Below, one piece after another: positions 1 through 6,534 of a stretch of 7,091 nt of DNA. The stretch spans positions 1-7,091 of the forward strand of contig JAEZGD010000501.1 of assembly GCA_023417165.1 (NCBI GenBank), given 5' to 3'. Below the pieces are notes generated by a model. The model saw only the letters and a program-made list of their open reading frames with translations. It was not told the DNA's origin and made no database searches. Made by a program: the position numbers and the translations under genes. Within the stretch, counting starts at the first letter, position 1; the number at the start of each line of letters is the position of its first letter. Source of the DNA: Planctomycetota bacterium. GTDB lineage: Bacteria; Planctomycetota; Planctomycetia; Pirellulales; Pirellulaceae.

Positions 1-1
1 C

Positions 2-526
2 TCCATGGTTTCGCGCACGCTTCGCAGCACCGAGCTGCGTTTCCTGCATTTTGACTTCGTCGATAACGAATCCCGGTTTCTTTGGGATACGCTGCGACTA
101 TTGGAGTTTCCGGTTCTGGTGCCGCATCGGCCAGGGCGGCAAACGCTCGAAAGCAAAGAACAGCAAATCCGCGAAGTGCATCGCCTTGGCATGGATGTGC
201 CGATTGTGTTTGTCGAAGTCAGCCTGGGCGACACGAGCGAATTCTATCAAAGCCCGCTCATGGATATCCGCCACGAGGAAGGGCGGTTCATCATCAAGGT
301 GACGCGCTGCGTGTCGATCGCGCACGTCATCGCGACGCTGGCGCTCGAACTATCGAAGGTTGGCAAACCGCCTGAGATACATTTCGGCTGGTCGGACGAA
401 AGCCCCATGGCCGCTAACTTGCGGTTCGTGCTGTTTGGCGAAGGGAACGTTCCGTGGATCGTGCGCGAGCTCATCCGCCTGGCCGAACCCGATAGCGACA
501 AACGTCCCGCCGTGATTATTGGGTAA
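2..526 (+). CDS. Conserved protein of unknown function, 5'-truncated; possibly C-terminal domain of an APC-type amino acid permease
   Basis: The frame is open from the window edge to TAA at 524-526. The ATG at 5 gives 173 residues, but the codon before it (2-4) is sense, so the true start may lie upstream and this may be only the C-terminal part of a longer protein. No signal peptide or membrane segment is visible. The segment is soluble and mixed alpha/beta in look, with conserved-looking stretches RFLHFDFVDNESRFLWDTLR (12-31), VPHRPGRQ (39-46), VEVSLGDTSEF (70-80) and EIHFGWSDESP. It ends in a charged tail rich in Pro, Asp and Lys. From memory of planctomycete proteins, similar segments follow the membrane domain of amino acid permease-like proteins; that is a weak recollection and not shown by this sequence. 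The gene converges on the beta-RFAP synthase gene, with a hairpin-rich repeat between them. The coding call is secure; the function is not. Confidence 0.6.
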   Translation, partial: SMVSRTLRSTELRFLHFDFVDNESRFLWDTLRLLEFPVLVPHRPGRQTLESKEQQIREVHRLGMDVPIVFVEVSLGDTSEFYQSPLMDIRHEEGRFIIKVTRCVSIAHVIATLALELSKVGKPPEIHFGWSDESPMAANLRFVLFGEGNVPWIVRELIRLAEPDSDKRPAVIIG

Positions 527-535
527 TACGCTCCG

Positions 536-601
536 GTAGGTCGAAGCCATGTTTCGACCCAAAGCGCAAGTAGAAATGGTCGAAGCCTGGCTTCGACCTA
601 C
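536..601. repeat. REP/BIME-like inverted pair of GTAG-headed hairpins, probable bidirectional terminator
   Basis: Two related palindromes lie between convergent genes. The left unit pairs GGTCGAA (539-545) with TTCGACC (553-559) and can extend through a G-T and a C-G pair to a three-base loop. The right unit is a near-perfect palindrome, GGTCGAAGCC (578-587) against GGCTTCGACC (589-598). The 13-mer GTAGGTCGAAGCC occurs at 536-548 on + and again at 589-601 on -, so the units are in inverted orientation with GTAG at each outer base. A GTAG-headed hairpin in inverted pairs is the usual form of REP elements mobilised by RAYT-type (Y1_Tnp) transposases. That such a transposase acts here is inference. 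No U-tract follows either hairpin, so any terminator role would not be canonical intrinsic termination. The TAG of the right-hand GTAG (600-598) is the stop codon of the beta-RFAP synthase gene. Confidence 0.75.
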
Positions 602-1557
602 TGAATGGTCGCGCCGCGGCGCGCGATGCGGCTGAGAACGACTTCGCAGTCACGCCCGGCATCGCTGCGCACGATTGCGTCGGCGACGCGCTCGGCGTCG
701 GCTTCGCTTTCAAGCAGTGCGAAGATAGTCGGTCCCCACGAGCTTTGGCCGACGCCCACCACACCGAGCGCTCGCAGGGCGTCGACGATTGCAGTTAAGC
801 GAGGACCGTTATACGGGCCGCCTTGAATCGACGCAAAACACTCGCCAGAGCGCCAGCCATAGTCGTAAACCGCCTGGGCAAAGGGACCGAAGGCACCACG
901 TGCGGCGGCGGGCAGCATTTGCTCACGGGCAATCTTCGCCAGTTCGCTGGTCACATCGGTCCCCACGGGCGGCAGCGATGCAAACGCTTGGGCTTCGTCT
1001 TCACTCGCCAGCCCGACATAATCTTGTGGCGTTACTAGCAGCACGCGCCACTCGGCCGGCAAGTGTAGGTGGCAATCGAGCGGCGACACCGGTTCGCCAG
1101 GCAGCTTGCCCCGCTCAGCGATCAAACCACCGAGCACAAAGCCATACGCGCCGACGGCCGAGCGTTGCCCGCGACCGACGCTAGTGGCCAGTTCAATCGG
1201 TGTTTGCTCTGGCAGGCCAATAAAGTGGCTGAGCCCCGCGGCCAGCGCCATTCCTAGCTGGGTTCCCACGCCCAGGCCAGTATGCTCGCGCGGCGCGGTC
1301 ACTACTTCGACCAGGCAAGCCGGCAACATCTCCTGTCGATGATACGCTTGCCAGCGCGCCGCGAACTCGATCACGCGCGTCGCCAAATGACCATTGGCGG
1401 CAAATGTTTCAGTTGGCGTAATGCGCAGTTCCAGCCCTGGGCGTTCGACCATCAGTCCCACGCCGCCAAATTGCCGCGCTGCCGCGCCGCCAAAATTCAT
1501 CAGACCGAAATGCAATCGGCTCGGCGCGTGGACAGAAATCGACGAAGGCTGGGACAT
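598..1557 (-). CDS. Beta-ribofuranosylaminobenzene 5'-phosphate synthase (beta-RFAP synthase)
   Basis: This enzyme condenses p-aminobenzoate with phosphoribosyl pyrophosphate, releasing CO2 and PPi, to give beta-RFAP, the first committed step of methanopterin biosynthesis. It belongs to the GHMP-kinase superfamily and is cytoplasmic. The N-terminal motif APSRLHFGL, the Gly-rich GHMP-like motif EHTGLGVGTQLG (about residues 91-102), the segment GRGQRSAVGAYGF (about 128-140) and the C-terminal GVGQSSWGPT are all family-typical, and 319 residues is a usual length. I chose the ATG at 1557. An in-frame GTG at 1575 would add six residues; neither has a clear ribosome binding site, and the family motif begins shortly after the ATG. 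It is the last gene of the minus-strand run, 44 bases after DUF447 (26 if the GTG is used). Its TAG stop lies in the GTAG head of the repeat. The presence of pabAB in the same run supplies its substrate and supports the call. Confidence 0.93.
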   Translation of the reverse strand: MSQPSSISVHAPSRLHFGLMNFGGAAARQFGGVGLMVERPGLELRITPTETFAANGHLATRVIEFAARWQAYHRQEMLPACLVEVVTAPREHTGLGVGTQLGMALAAGLSHFIGLPEQTPIELATSVGRGQRSAVGAYGFVLGGLIAERGKLPGEPVSPLDCHLHLPAEWRVLLVTPQDYVGLASEDEAQAFASLPPVGTDVTSELAKIAREQMLPAAARGAFGPFAQAVYDYGWRSGECFASIQGGPYNGPRLTAIVDALRALGVVGVGQSSWGPTIFALLESEADAERVADAIVRSDAGRDCEVVLSRIARRGATIQ

Positions 1558-1601
1558 AGCAAACGAATCATTCACGCGTACAGGACGAGAGACGAGCGAA
1601 G

Positions 1602-2165
1602 CTACGACGCGAGCTTGTCTGCAACAAAGGCCGCCAGCATCTGCCAGGCGCGCTGCTCGGCCTCGCCGGCGGTCTTCTCGACAATAATCGCCAAGCGAGT
1701 GAACTCGCTACGAATCTCGTCGGCAGGAAGCAGCCCAATCCGCGTGGCCAGGATCGCTCCTTCGACCACCGCATGCTTCGCTCGGTTGAAGCCGAAGAAG
1801 TCGCGCACGCGTCCGCTGGCCAGTGTTTCGCAAGCGATCGTTGTTCGCTCGGTCGTATCGTCCAAAAGCGTAACACGAAACGCATACCAGCGGCAGGTGT
1901 CGACCAACCGACTCACGTCCAGCCCCGCCACTGGCATCACCGGCGGCGGCGTCAATTGCCCAATCGCCGCGGCGGCCAATAGTTCGACATCGTCGGTCAC
2001 ATGCAGCACACCATAGGGATGCCGCTTCAAATTGCGATAGGTGGTCGACGTTTGAAAAGGGCGCAAGACGAAGTGCTCAAAGCCGCTATCCATGCGCGGC
2101 CCCATCGGCGACACATTGGTCGTGCCGTCGGCGTTCTGCGTCGTGACAATCCCTTCAAGAATCAT
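1602..2165 (-). CDS. DUF447 family protein, methanopterin-cluster companion
   Basis: This 187-residue protein matches my knowledge of the DUF447 family, found in archaea with methanopterin and in H4MPT-using bacteria, where it sits among the C1-transfer genes (Orf22 type in methylotrophs). The opening ILEGIVTTQNADGTTNVSPM has the look of an FMN-binding split-barrel strand pair, in which a TT..N.DG..N..PMG segment contacts flavin. TYRNLKRHPYGVLHVTDD (about 42-59) continues that fold. Flavin binding is an inference, and the biochemical role is not established to my knowledge. The ATG at 2165 is three bases after the pabA TAA, so translation is probably coupled; no separate ribosome binding site is evident. 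The neighbours pabA and beta-RFAP synthase place it firmly in methanopterin biosynthesis. Confidence 0.85.
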   Translation of the reverse strand: MILEGIVTTQNADGTTNVSPMGPRMDSGFEHFVLRPFQTSTTYRNLKRHPYGVLHVTDDVELLAAAAIGQLTPPPVMPVAGLDVSRLVDTCRWYAFRVTLLDDTTERTTIACETLASGRVRDFFGFNRAKHAVVEGAILATRIGLLPADEIRSEFTRLAIIVEKTAGEAEQRAWQMLAAFVADKLAS

Positions 2166-2168
2166 GCG

Positions 2169-2828
2169 TTAAAACGTCACCGGTCGAGGCGGAGGAACAT
2201 AATCGGCTTCGCGCTGCGGCGTCCATTCGTCGGCGGGAATGGACGTGCGATCAAACGGAATCTTCGCACTGTCCAAGAAGTTGGCCAGCATCCGAAAGCC
2301 GCCCTGCGTCAGGATCGCCTCGGGATGAAACTGAACTCCGCACACCGGATGGTTACGATGTTCGATCGCCATAACGACGCCACTGACGGTGCGTGCCGTG
2401 ACGGCCAGCGATTGCGCGAGCGTCGCTTCTTCAACCACGAGCGAGTGATAGCGGCAGACCGTCAGCGGGCTGGGAAGCCCGGCGAACAGGCCGCGCCCCT
2501 GATGCACGATGTCGCTCGTCCGTCCATGCATCGGCTGCGGCGCACGCACGATGTTGGCAAAAAACGCCTGGGCGATCACTTGATGGCCTAAACACACGCC
2601 CAACAGCGGAAACTGGCCATAAAGATCGCGCGCGATGTCGAGCGAGATGCCGGCCTCGTCGGGCGTGCATGGCCCTGGCGAAAGCACGATCGCCTCGGGG
2701 CGCAGCGCTTCGATCTGCGGCAGCGTGATGGCATCGTTGCGCACCACGACCGTCTCCTGTCCCAGGCGACGCAAGTAGCGCGCCAGGTTATGGACGAAGC
2801 TGTCGTAGTTGTCGACGAGCAGGATCAT
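2169..2828 (-). CDS. pabA: Aminodeoxychorismate synthase glutamine amidotransferase subunit (PabA; TrpG-like)
   Basis: This class I glutamine amidotransferase hydrolyses glutamine and passes ammonia to PabB for amination of chorismate. The sequence shows the opening DNYDSFVHNL (6-15), the oxyanion-region motif LSPGPCTPDEAG (49-60), the nucleophile Cys79 in GVCLGHQ (77-83), and His168 and Glu170 in QFHPE, so the triad is complete. The protein is 219 residues, about 25-30 longer than typical PabA/TrpG. The extra part is a Pro-rich, charged C-terminal tail after about residue 192. The ATG at 2828 lies one base after the pabB TAG, which implies coupled translation and equimolar subunits. PabA and TrpG cannot be separated by sequence alone, and one protein can serve both pathways. 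The pabB neighbour with a PIKGT motif favours the p-aminobenzoate role here. Confidence 0.93.
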   Translation of the reverse strand: MILLVDNYDSFVHNLARYLRRLGQETVVVRNDAITLPQIEALRPEAIVLSPGPCTPDEAGISLDIARDLYGQFPLLGVCLGHQVIAQAFFANIVRAPQPMHGRTSDIVHQGRGLFAGLPSPLTVCRYHSLVVEEATLAQSLAVTARTVSGVVMAIEHRNHPVCGVQFHPEAILTQGGFRMLANFLDSAKIPFDRTSIPADEWTPQREADYVPPPRPVTF

Positions 2829-2829
2829 A

Positions 2830-4254
2830 CTATTGAAGCGCCTTGATCATTCCGAGCGCCTTTTGCCACGTTTCTTCGTACTCGCGCTCGGGATCCGACT
2901 GTGCGACAATGCCGCCGCCGACCGGCAGTTGCCACCAGCCTCGCCCGGCGGTGATGGTGCGAATCAAAATATTCCAATCCATCGTACCATCGAAACCGAG
3001 ATAGCCGAGCGAGCCACAATAGGCCCCGCGCGCGGTTGGTTCCAATTCCGCGATAATTTCCATCGCGCGCACCTTCGGCGCGCCAGTGATTGATCCGCCG
3101 GGAAAAGCCGCCCGCAACACATCGACGGGCGTCACCTCTTCGCGCAAGCGTCCTTCGACCACCGACACCAGGTGCTGCACGAATTGATAGCTTTCGAGGC
3201 CGCACAACTGCGTGACGCGCACCGAATCGTCTTCGCACACGCGGGCAAGGTCGTTTCGCATCAGGTCGACGATCATCACGTTCTCGGCGCGGTCTTTCTC
3301 GCTTTGCAGCAAGTCGTTGGCCGCATACAAGTCGGCTTCGGGACGCGCCGTCCGCCCGCGCGTCCCTTTAATCGGCCGCGCTTCCACCACGCCGTCGCGC
3401 AAGCTCAAGAAACGCTCTGGCGAAGCGCTCACGATCTGAAAATCCACAAGATCGAAGTACGCCGCGAATGTCGCCGGATTACGTTCGCGCAACCGCAAGT
3501 ACAGATCGGCGCTGCTTCCCTGAGCCGGATAGAGCAAGCGCTGGGCAAGATTCACTTGAAAGACATCGCCGGCGTGAATGTACTCCACTGCGCGGCGCAC
3601 CGCAGCCAGGTATTCGTCGCGAGAGAAGTTGCTCGTCAGATTCAACACAGACCCGACCGCATGCTGCGGCGCAAGCTGTTCGCGCGCAAGAAGTCGAGAC
3701 TCGGTCGGGATGATAGGCGCCCAACTCGGCTCATTACGTTCTCCATTCCATAAAAATGCCTTGAACTGCCGCAAGCGTCGCTGGGCAATCTCGGCGGCAG
3801 ATTGCTGAACGCCACTCCAGCCCAAGCCTTGCGAGATGATCCAGCCGCGGTCCGTCAGGTGATCCCAAGCGAGCACGACGTCGTATTTGCCTACGGCGAG
3901 CGCCGGCAAGCCAAATTCGTCGTGCAGCGGCGCAGGTAAGCGTTCGAGATAACGATTCAAATCATAGGAGAGCAGCGCGACTGCGCCACCTTGAAACGGC
4001 GGCAGTCCCGCGATGGTCGGCACGCGCTCGTCCCCCAGAAATTGCTCGAGCGATTCCAATGGTTGCTTCGTTGTAGAAGCGACGGGGATCGTCATCAGGC
4101 ACGACGGCCAGGCCGACACGAACGAGTACCGCCCGAGCGTCTCGTGCCGCAGCGCGCTGTCAAGAAACACCACACCGAATTCCCGCTGCAGTTTGGTAAA
4201 CGCAGTGACAGGATCAAGCCAGGCAGGCAGTTCTTCGACGAGCGGCAGAGACAT
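2830..4254 (-). CDS. pabB: Aminodeoxychorismate synthase component I (PabB)
   Basis: With PabA this chorismate-utilising enzyme makes 4-amino-4-deoxychorismate. The 474-residue chain has the N-terminal half (FLDSA about 30-34, GRYSF 41-45) and the C-terminal chorismate-binding domain with GDVFQVNLAQR (229-239), PIKGT (294-298), NVMIVDLMRNDL (325-336) and GGSITGAPK (386-394). Lys296 of PIKGT is the residue that marks PabB; anthranilate synthase (TrpE) has Ala there. I chose the ATG at 4254, since the family's usual N-terminus begins right after it. An in-frame TTG at 4311 would add 19 residues, hydrophobic in part, with no ribosome binding site, and I rejected it. The gene is 69 bases downstream of the DUF6513 gene and one base upstream of pabA. 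No aminodeoxychorismate lyase domain is fused and no pabC is in view. Confidence 0.94.
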   Translation of the reverse strand: MSLPLVEELPAWLDPVTAFTKLQREFGVVFLDSALRHETLGRYSFVSAWPSCLMTIPVASTTKQPLESLEQFLGDERVPTIAGLPPFQGGAVALLSYDLNRYLERLPAPLHDEFGLPALAVGKYDVVLAWDHLTDRGWIISQGLGWSGVQQSAAEIAQRRLRQFKAFLWNGERNEPSWAPIIPTESRLLAREQLAPQHAVGSVLNLTSNFSRDEYLAAVRRAVEYIHAGDVFQVNLAQRLLYPAQGSSADLYLRLRERNPATFAAYFDLVDFQIVSASPERFLSLRDGVVEARPIKGTRGRTARPEADLYAANDLLQSEKDRAENVMIVDLMRNDLARVCEDDSVRVTQLCGLESYQFVQHLVSVVEGRLREEVTPVDVLRAAFPGGSITGAPKVRAMEIIAELEPTARGAYCGSLGYLGFDGTMDWNILIRTITAGRGWWQLPVGGGIVAQSDPEREYEETWQKALGMIKALQ

Positions 4255-4323
4255 CGGTGGGGACAGACTCAGCAAAAGGCACGACCAGCAAAACGCAATA
4301 CAGACGACCAAGCGGCGCCGCCG

Positions 4324-5721
4324 TTACGACGCGGGCCTCTCTCGACCACACTTTAATCGGTGACTGCGTTCGGTTTGCGTCAAATATCCCCAATCGAGCG
4401 ATTCATCCTGCGTATAATTCTTGCCGAGCGTGAGGGCCGTCACCGCTTTGGCCAGCTCAAAGCCCAGGTAAAACGCGTGCGAAGCGTCGACGTTCTTGGG
4501 CTGCGTCGCCAGCAGTTTCTCGAATAGCAAAAACGGATCAACATCGGCCAAATGCAACCCGGCGGCGATCAGGTGCAGTTCGCCAGCATCGGCAAACAGG
4601 CGGTAATTGTGGTCGCGCAGGTTCGCGGCCAGCTCGTCCAACCCGCCCGTCGGCAGGGGATAGAGCTTCGGATCGCGAAGCGTGACGAGCTTGGGCTCCA
4701 GCCGCTTCGGTGGCACGCGCTGCGTGACCGCATAATGCATCAACCGCCGGGCGAGATCGCATTCCTTCACACTGGTGCGCGCCCAGTTGATAACTTGCGT
4801 CGTCAGCACACTGCGAATGCCCACCTCCTGGCAAAAACCGAGCAGTAGCGTATTGATGCCTGCGGAATCAGCGTCGGTCAGCTCCGTCAGATTGCCGATT
4901 CCCATCAGCATTTCGGCGTCGGGATAACGGCGACGCATTTCCAGGTAGCGGCCCAAGCTGGCGGCAAATCCAAACCCGATCGGCTCCAGGATCGGATCGA
5001 TTCGCAGGCGCACATTGCGCGTAGCGAGATACTCGACTGTTTCGTCCAAGCCACCGAGCGTCGCGAAGTCGTCGGGGATCACCACCACTTCGCAGCCCCA
5101 GTCCACGGCCGCCTCGCGATTGGTCGCGTTGACCGACAGCACTAACTCGGCACCGGCGCGGACCGCGGGCGCGATTTCGCGCGGTTCCAGGCTATCGATC
5201 GAAACACGCAAACCTTCATTCTTCAGCGCTGTCACTACTTCGCCGACGCCGCTCCATGGTTCGCCAGGTTCACAACCGACATCGATCAGATCCGCGCCAT
5301 CGGCCGCCATTTGCTTGGCTTGGCGCACGATTTCGTCCAAGGTCAAACGCGGCGCGTGATTGATCTCGGCAAGAATCTGCACGTCGTAAGCGCCGTAAGT
5401 CAGCCGCGAGCGATCTTCCTGGCCGAAAAATTCCGGCAGTTGCCGCAGGTCGCGCGGTCCACGTTCGATGGGCACGTTCGGCGCGAGCGCTCGCAGCGGC
5501 GCAAGATCGCCATCGCAATAGCCAGGCAAGATCACGCGCGTGGCGATGCTGGGAACTTGCAGATGCCGCGCGACCCATGGCGGCGACATCAGCGCCGCGA
5601 CCGTGATCGGCAGCACATCGATCGAGTAATCAAACCCGACTTCGGGAGCCAGCGTGGCCAATTGCGCGCGCAGCGCATGCTCGGCAAGTTTACCGGTGAC
5701 GAAGTGGATGTGCTCAGGCAT
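4324..5721 (-). CDS. Dihydropteroate synthase-like protein, DUF6513 family (methanopterin biosynthesis)
   Basis: This 465-residue protein is related to dihydropteroate synthase. The family is tied to methanopterin-containing archaea and to the Orf20-type gene of H4MPT bacteria, where it is the candidate for joining a hydroxymethylpterin to the beta-RFAP-derived arylamine. The first ~110 residues form an extra N-terminal domain (HFVTGKLAE at 6-14) absent from FolP. The TIM-barrel part then shows AEINHAP (118-124), GADLIDVGCEPGEPW (142-156, matching the FolP strand with IDIGGEST), VSIDS (173-177), a VNAT turn (197-200), RIDPILEPIGFGF (240-252) and MGIGNLTEL (273-281). The usual FolP SRKS-type pterin/phosphate segment is not seen. 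The ATG at 5721 is 33 bases after the SDR stop; a GGTAAG about 10 bases upstream is a weak ribosome binding site. The activity is inferred from family and context, not proven. Confidence 0.88.
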   Translation of the reverse strand: MPEHIHFVTGKLAEHALRAQLATLAPEVGFDYSIDVLPITVAALMSPPWVARHLQVPSIATRVILPGYCDGDLAPLRALAPNVPIERGPRDLRQLPEFFGQEDRSRLTYGAYDVQILAEINHAPRLTLDEIVRQAKQMAADGADLIDVGCEPGEPWSGVGEVVTALKNEGLRVSIDSLEPREIAPAVRAGAELVLSVNATNREAAVDWGCEVVVIPDDFATLGGLDETVEYLATRNVRLRIDPILEPIGFGFAASLGRYLEMRRRYPDAEMLMGIGNLTELTDADSAGINTLLLGFCQEVGIRSVLTTQVINWARTSVKECDLARRLMHYAVTQRVPPKRLEPKLVTLRDPKLYPLPTGGLDELAANLRDHNYRLFADAGELHLIAAGLHLADVDPFLLFEKLLATQPKNVDASHAFYLGFELAKAVTALTLGKNYTQDESLDWGYLTQTERSHRLKCGRERPAS

Positions 5722-5754
5722 CCCTTTAGCTTACCAAGAAGTCTGGCCGGTACG

Positions 5755-6534
5755 TCACTCGCTGCCAGTGCGCAGGCCACCATCGATCGGAAGCGTATGC
5801 CCCGTGATGAACGCCGCCGCCGGCGAAGCCAGATAGCAGGCGGCCTGAGCCACGTCCTCTGGCGTTCCCCAGCGTTTCAGCAGTGCTTCGCGCTCGGCGC
5901 GCTGCTGCCAATACTCGGGCGCGGTTTCGCCCCACTTGGTCTTGATCCAGCCGGGCGCGAGGCAATTGACGCGTACCTCGGGCGCCAGCGTTTTCGCCAG
6001 GCTGCGCGAGAATGACATGATGGCGGCTTTGATGGGGCCGAACATCTCGCCGGCGTCGCCGCCCATGCCGATCTCGGCCGGGCTCCAGCCCATGTTCAAA
6101 ATCACGCCGGAGCCGCGCTGCCGCATGCGCGGTCCGATCATGCGCGAAAGCCGAATCGTCGAAACGACATCAACTTGCCACAGCGTCGCCAGTTTCTGTT
6201 CGAAAGGCCACTCGGCGGCCGGGCCGGTCAAGATATCGGCTCCGGCATTATTGACCCAAATGTCGACCCGCTTTTGCCAGCTCCAAGCGTTCTCGACCAA
6301 GCCGGCATGCGTGCCGGGGTCACCAATGTCGCAGCAAATGACCTCCGACTTTCTACCGAGTTGCTCAATCTCTTGCGAGACTTGCGCGGCGCCGGTGGCA
6401 TTCTTGCGCGCATGCACGAGCACGTCGGCGCCCTGGGCGGCCAGAGCCAATGCAATCGCGCGGCCGACGCCGCTGGACGAGCCAGTAACGACGGCAATCT
6501 GGTTAGTCAGAGGTAACTCGCCGGTGCTGTTCAT
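5755..6534 (-). CDS. SDR-family (Rossmann) protein with degenerate catalytic tetrad
   Basis: The 259-residue chain has the classical short-chain dehydrogenase/reductase length and fold. It has the cofactor motif TGSSSGVG (17-24), Arg43 after strand two (which suggests NADP), DI at 69-70, NNAG (95-98), the PGWI turn (194-197) and the C-terminal LPIDGG. The active site departs from the family. The YxxxK tyrosine is Phe165 (codon TTC at 6042-6040) with Lys169 kept. The tetrad Asn is Asp122. The usual catalytic Ser position falls in NMGWSP, where the only Ser (151) is out of register by about one residue. I chose the ATG at 6534; an in-frame TTG at 6570 would add 12 residues, and neither has a Shine-Dalgarno site. 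It heads the minus-strand run, so a link to pterin metabolism is possible (FolM and PTR1 are SDRs), but it lacks their TGxxxRxG form. The substrate is unknown. Confidence 0.85.
   Translation of the reverse strand: MNSTGELPLTNQIAVVTGSSSGVGRAIALALAAQGADVLVHARKNATGAAQVSQEIEQLGRKSEVICCDIGDPGTHAGLVENAWSWQKRVDIWVNNAGADILTGPAAEWPFEQKLATLWQVDVVSTIRLSRMIGPRMRQRGSGVILNMGWSPAEIGMGGDAGEMFGPIKAAIMSFSRSLAKTLAPEVRVNCLAPGWIKTKWGETAPEYWQQRAEREALLKRWGTPEDVAQAACYLASPAAAFITGHTLPIDGGLRTGSE

Larger units (their letters stand above)
598..6534 (-). other. Probable H4MPT-biosynthesis operon of six genes
   Basis: Six codirectional genes follow each other with gaps of 33, 69, 1, 3 and 44 bases, in the order SDR, DUF6513, pabB, pabA, DUF447, beta-RFAP synthase. 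No terminator-like hairpin is visible in the gaps. The tight pabB-pabA-DUF447 spacing points to translational coupling, and the shared pathway of at least four members supports co-transcription. The 69-base gap before pabB could hold an internal promoter, though I see no convincing one. The extent is inferred from spacing and direction only. Confidence 0.7.

Noticed and set aside
1282..2016. Long plus-strand open frame of 244 codons
   Set aside because: It lies antisense over beta-RFAP synthase and DUF447, is rich in Arg, Ser and Ala as expected for a GC-rich shadow frame, and has no recognisable motif.
2830..4254. Possible anthranilate synthase component I (TrpE)
   Set aside because: The motif is PIKGT, with Lys296, which marks aminodeoxychorismate synthase; the methanopterin context also needs pABA.
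4255..4311. TTG-initiated N-terminal extension of PabB that looks like a short hydrophobic leader
   Set aside because: It starts with TTG, lacks a ribosome binding site, and the normal PabB N-terminus begins at the ATG at 4254; PabB is cytoplasmic.
4324..5721. Ordinary folate dihydropteroate synthase (FolP)
   Set aside because: It is far longer than FolP, has an added N-terminal domain, and lacks the standard FolP opening and SRKS-type segments.
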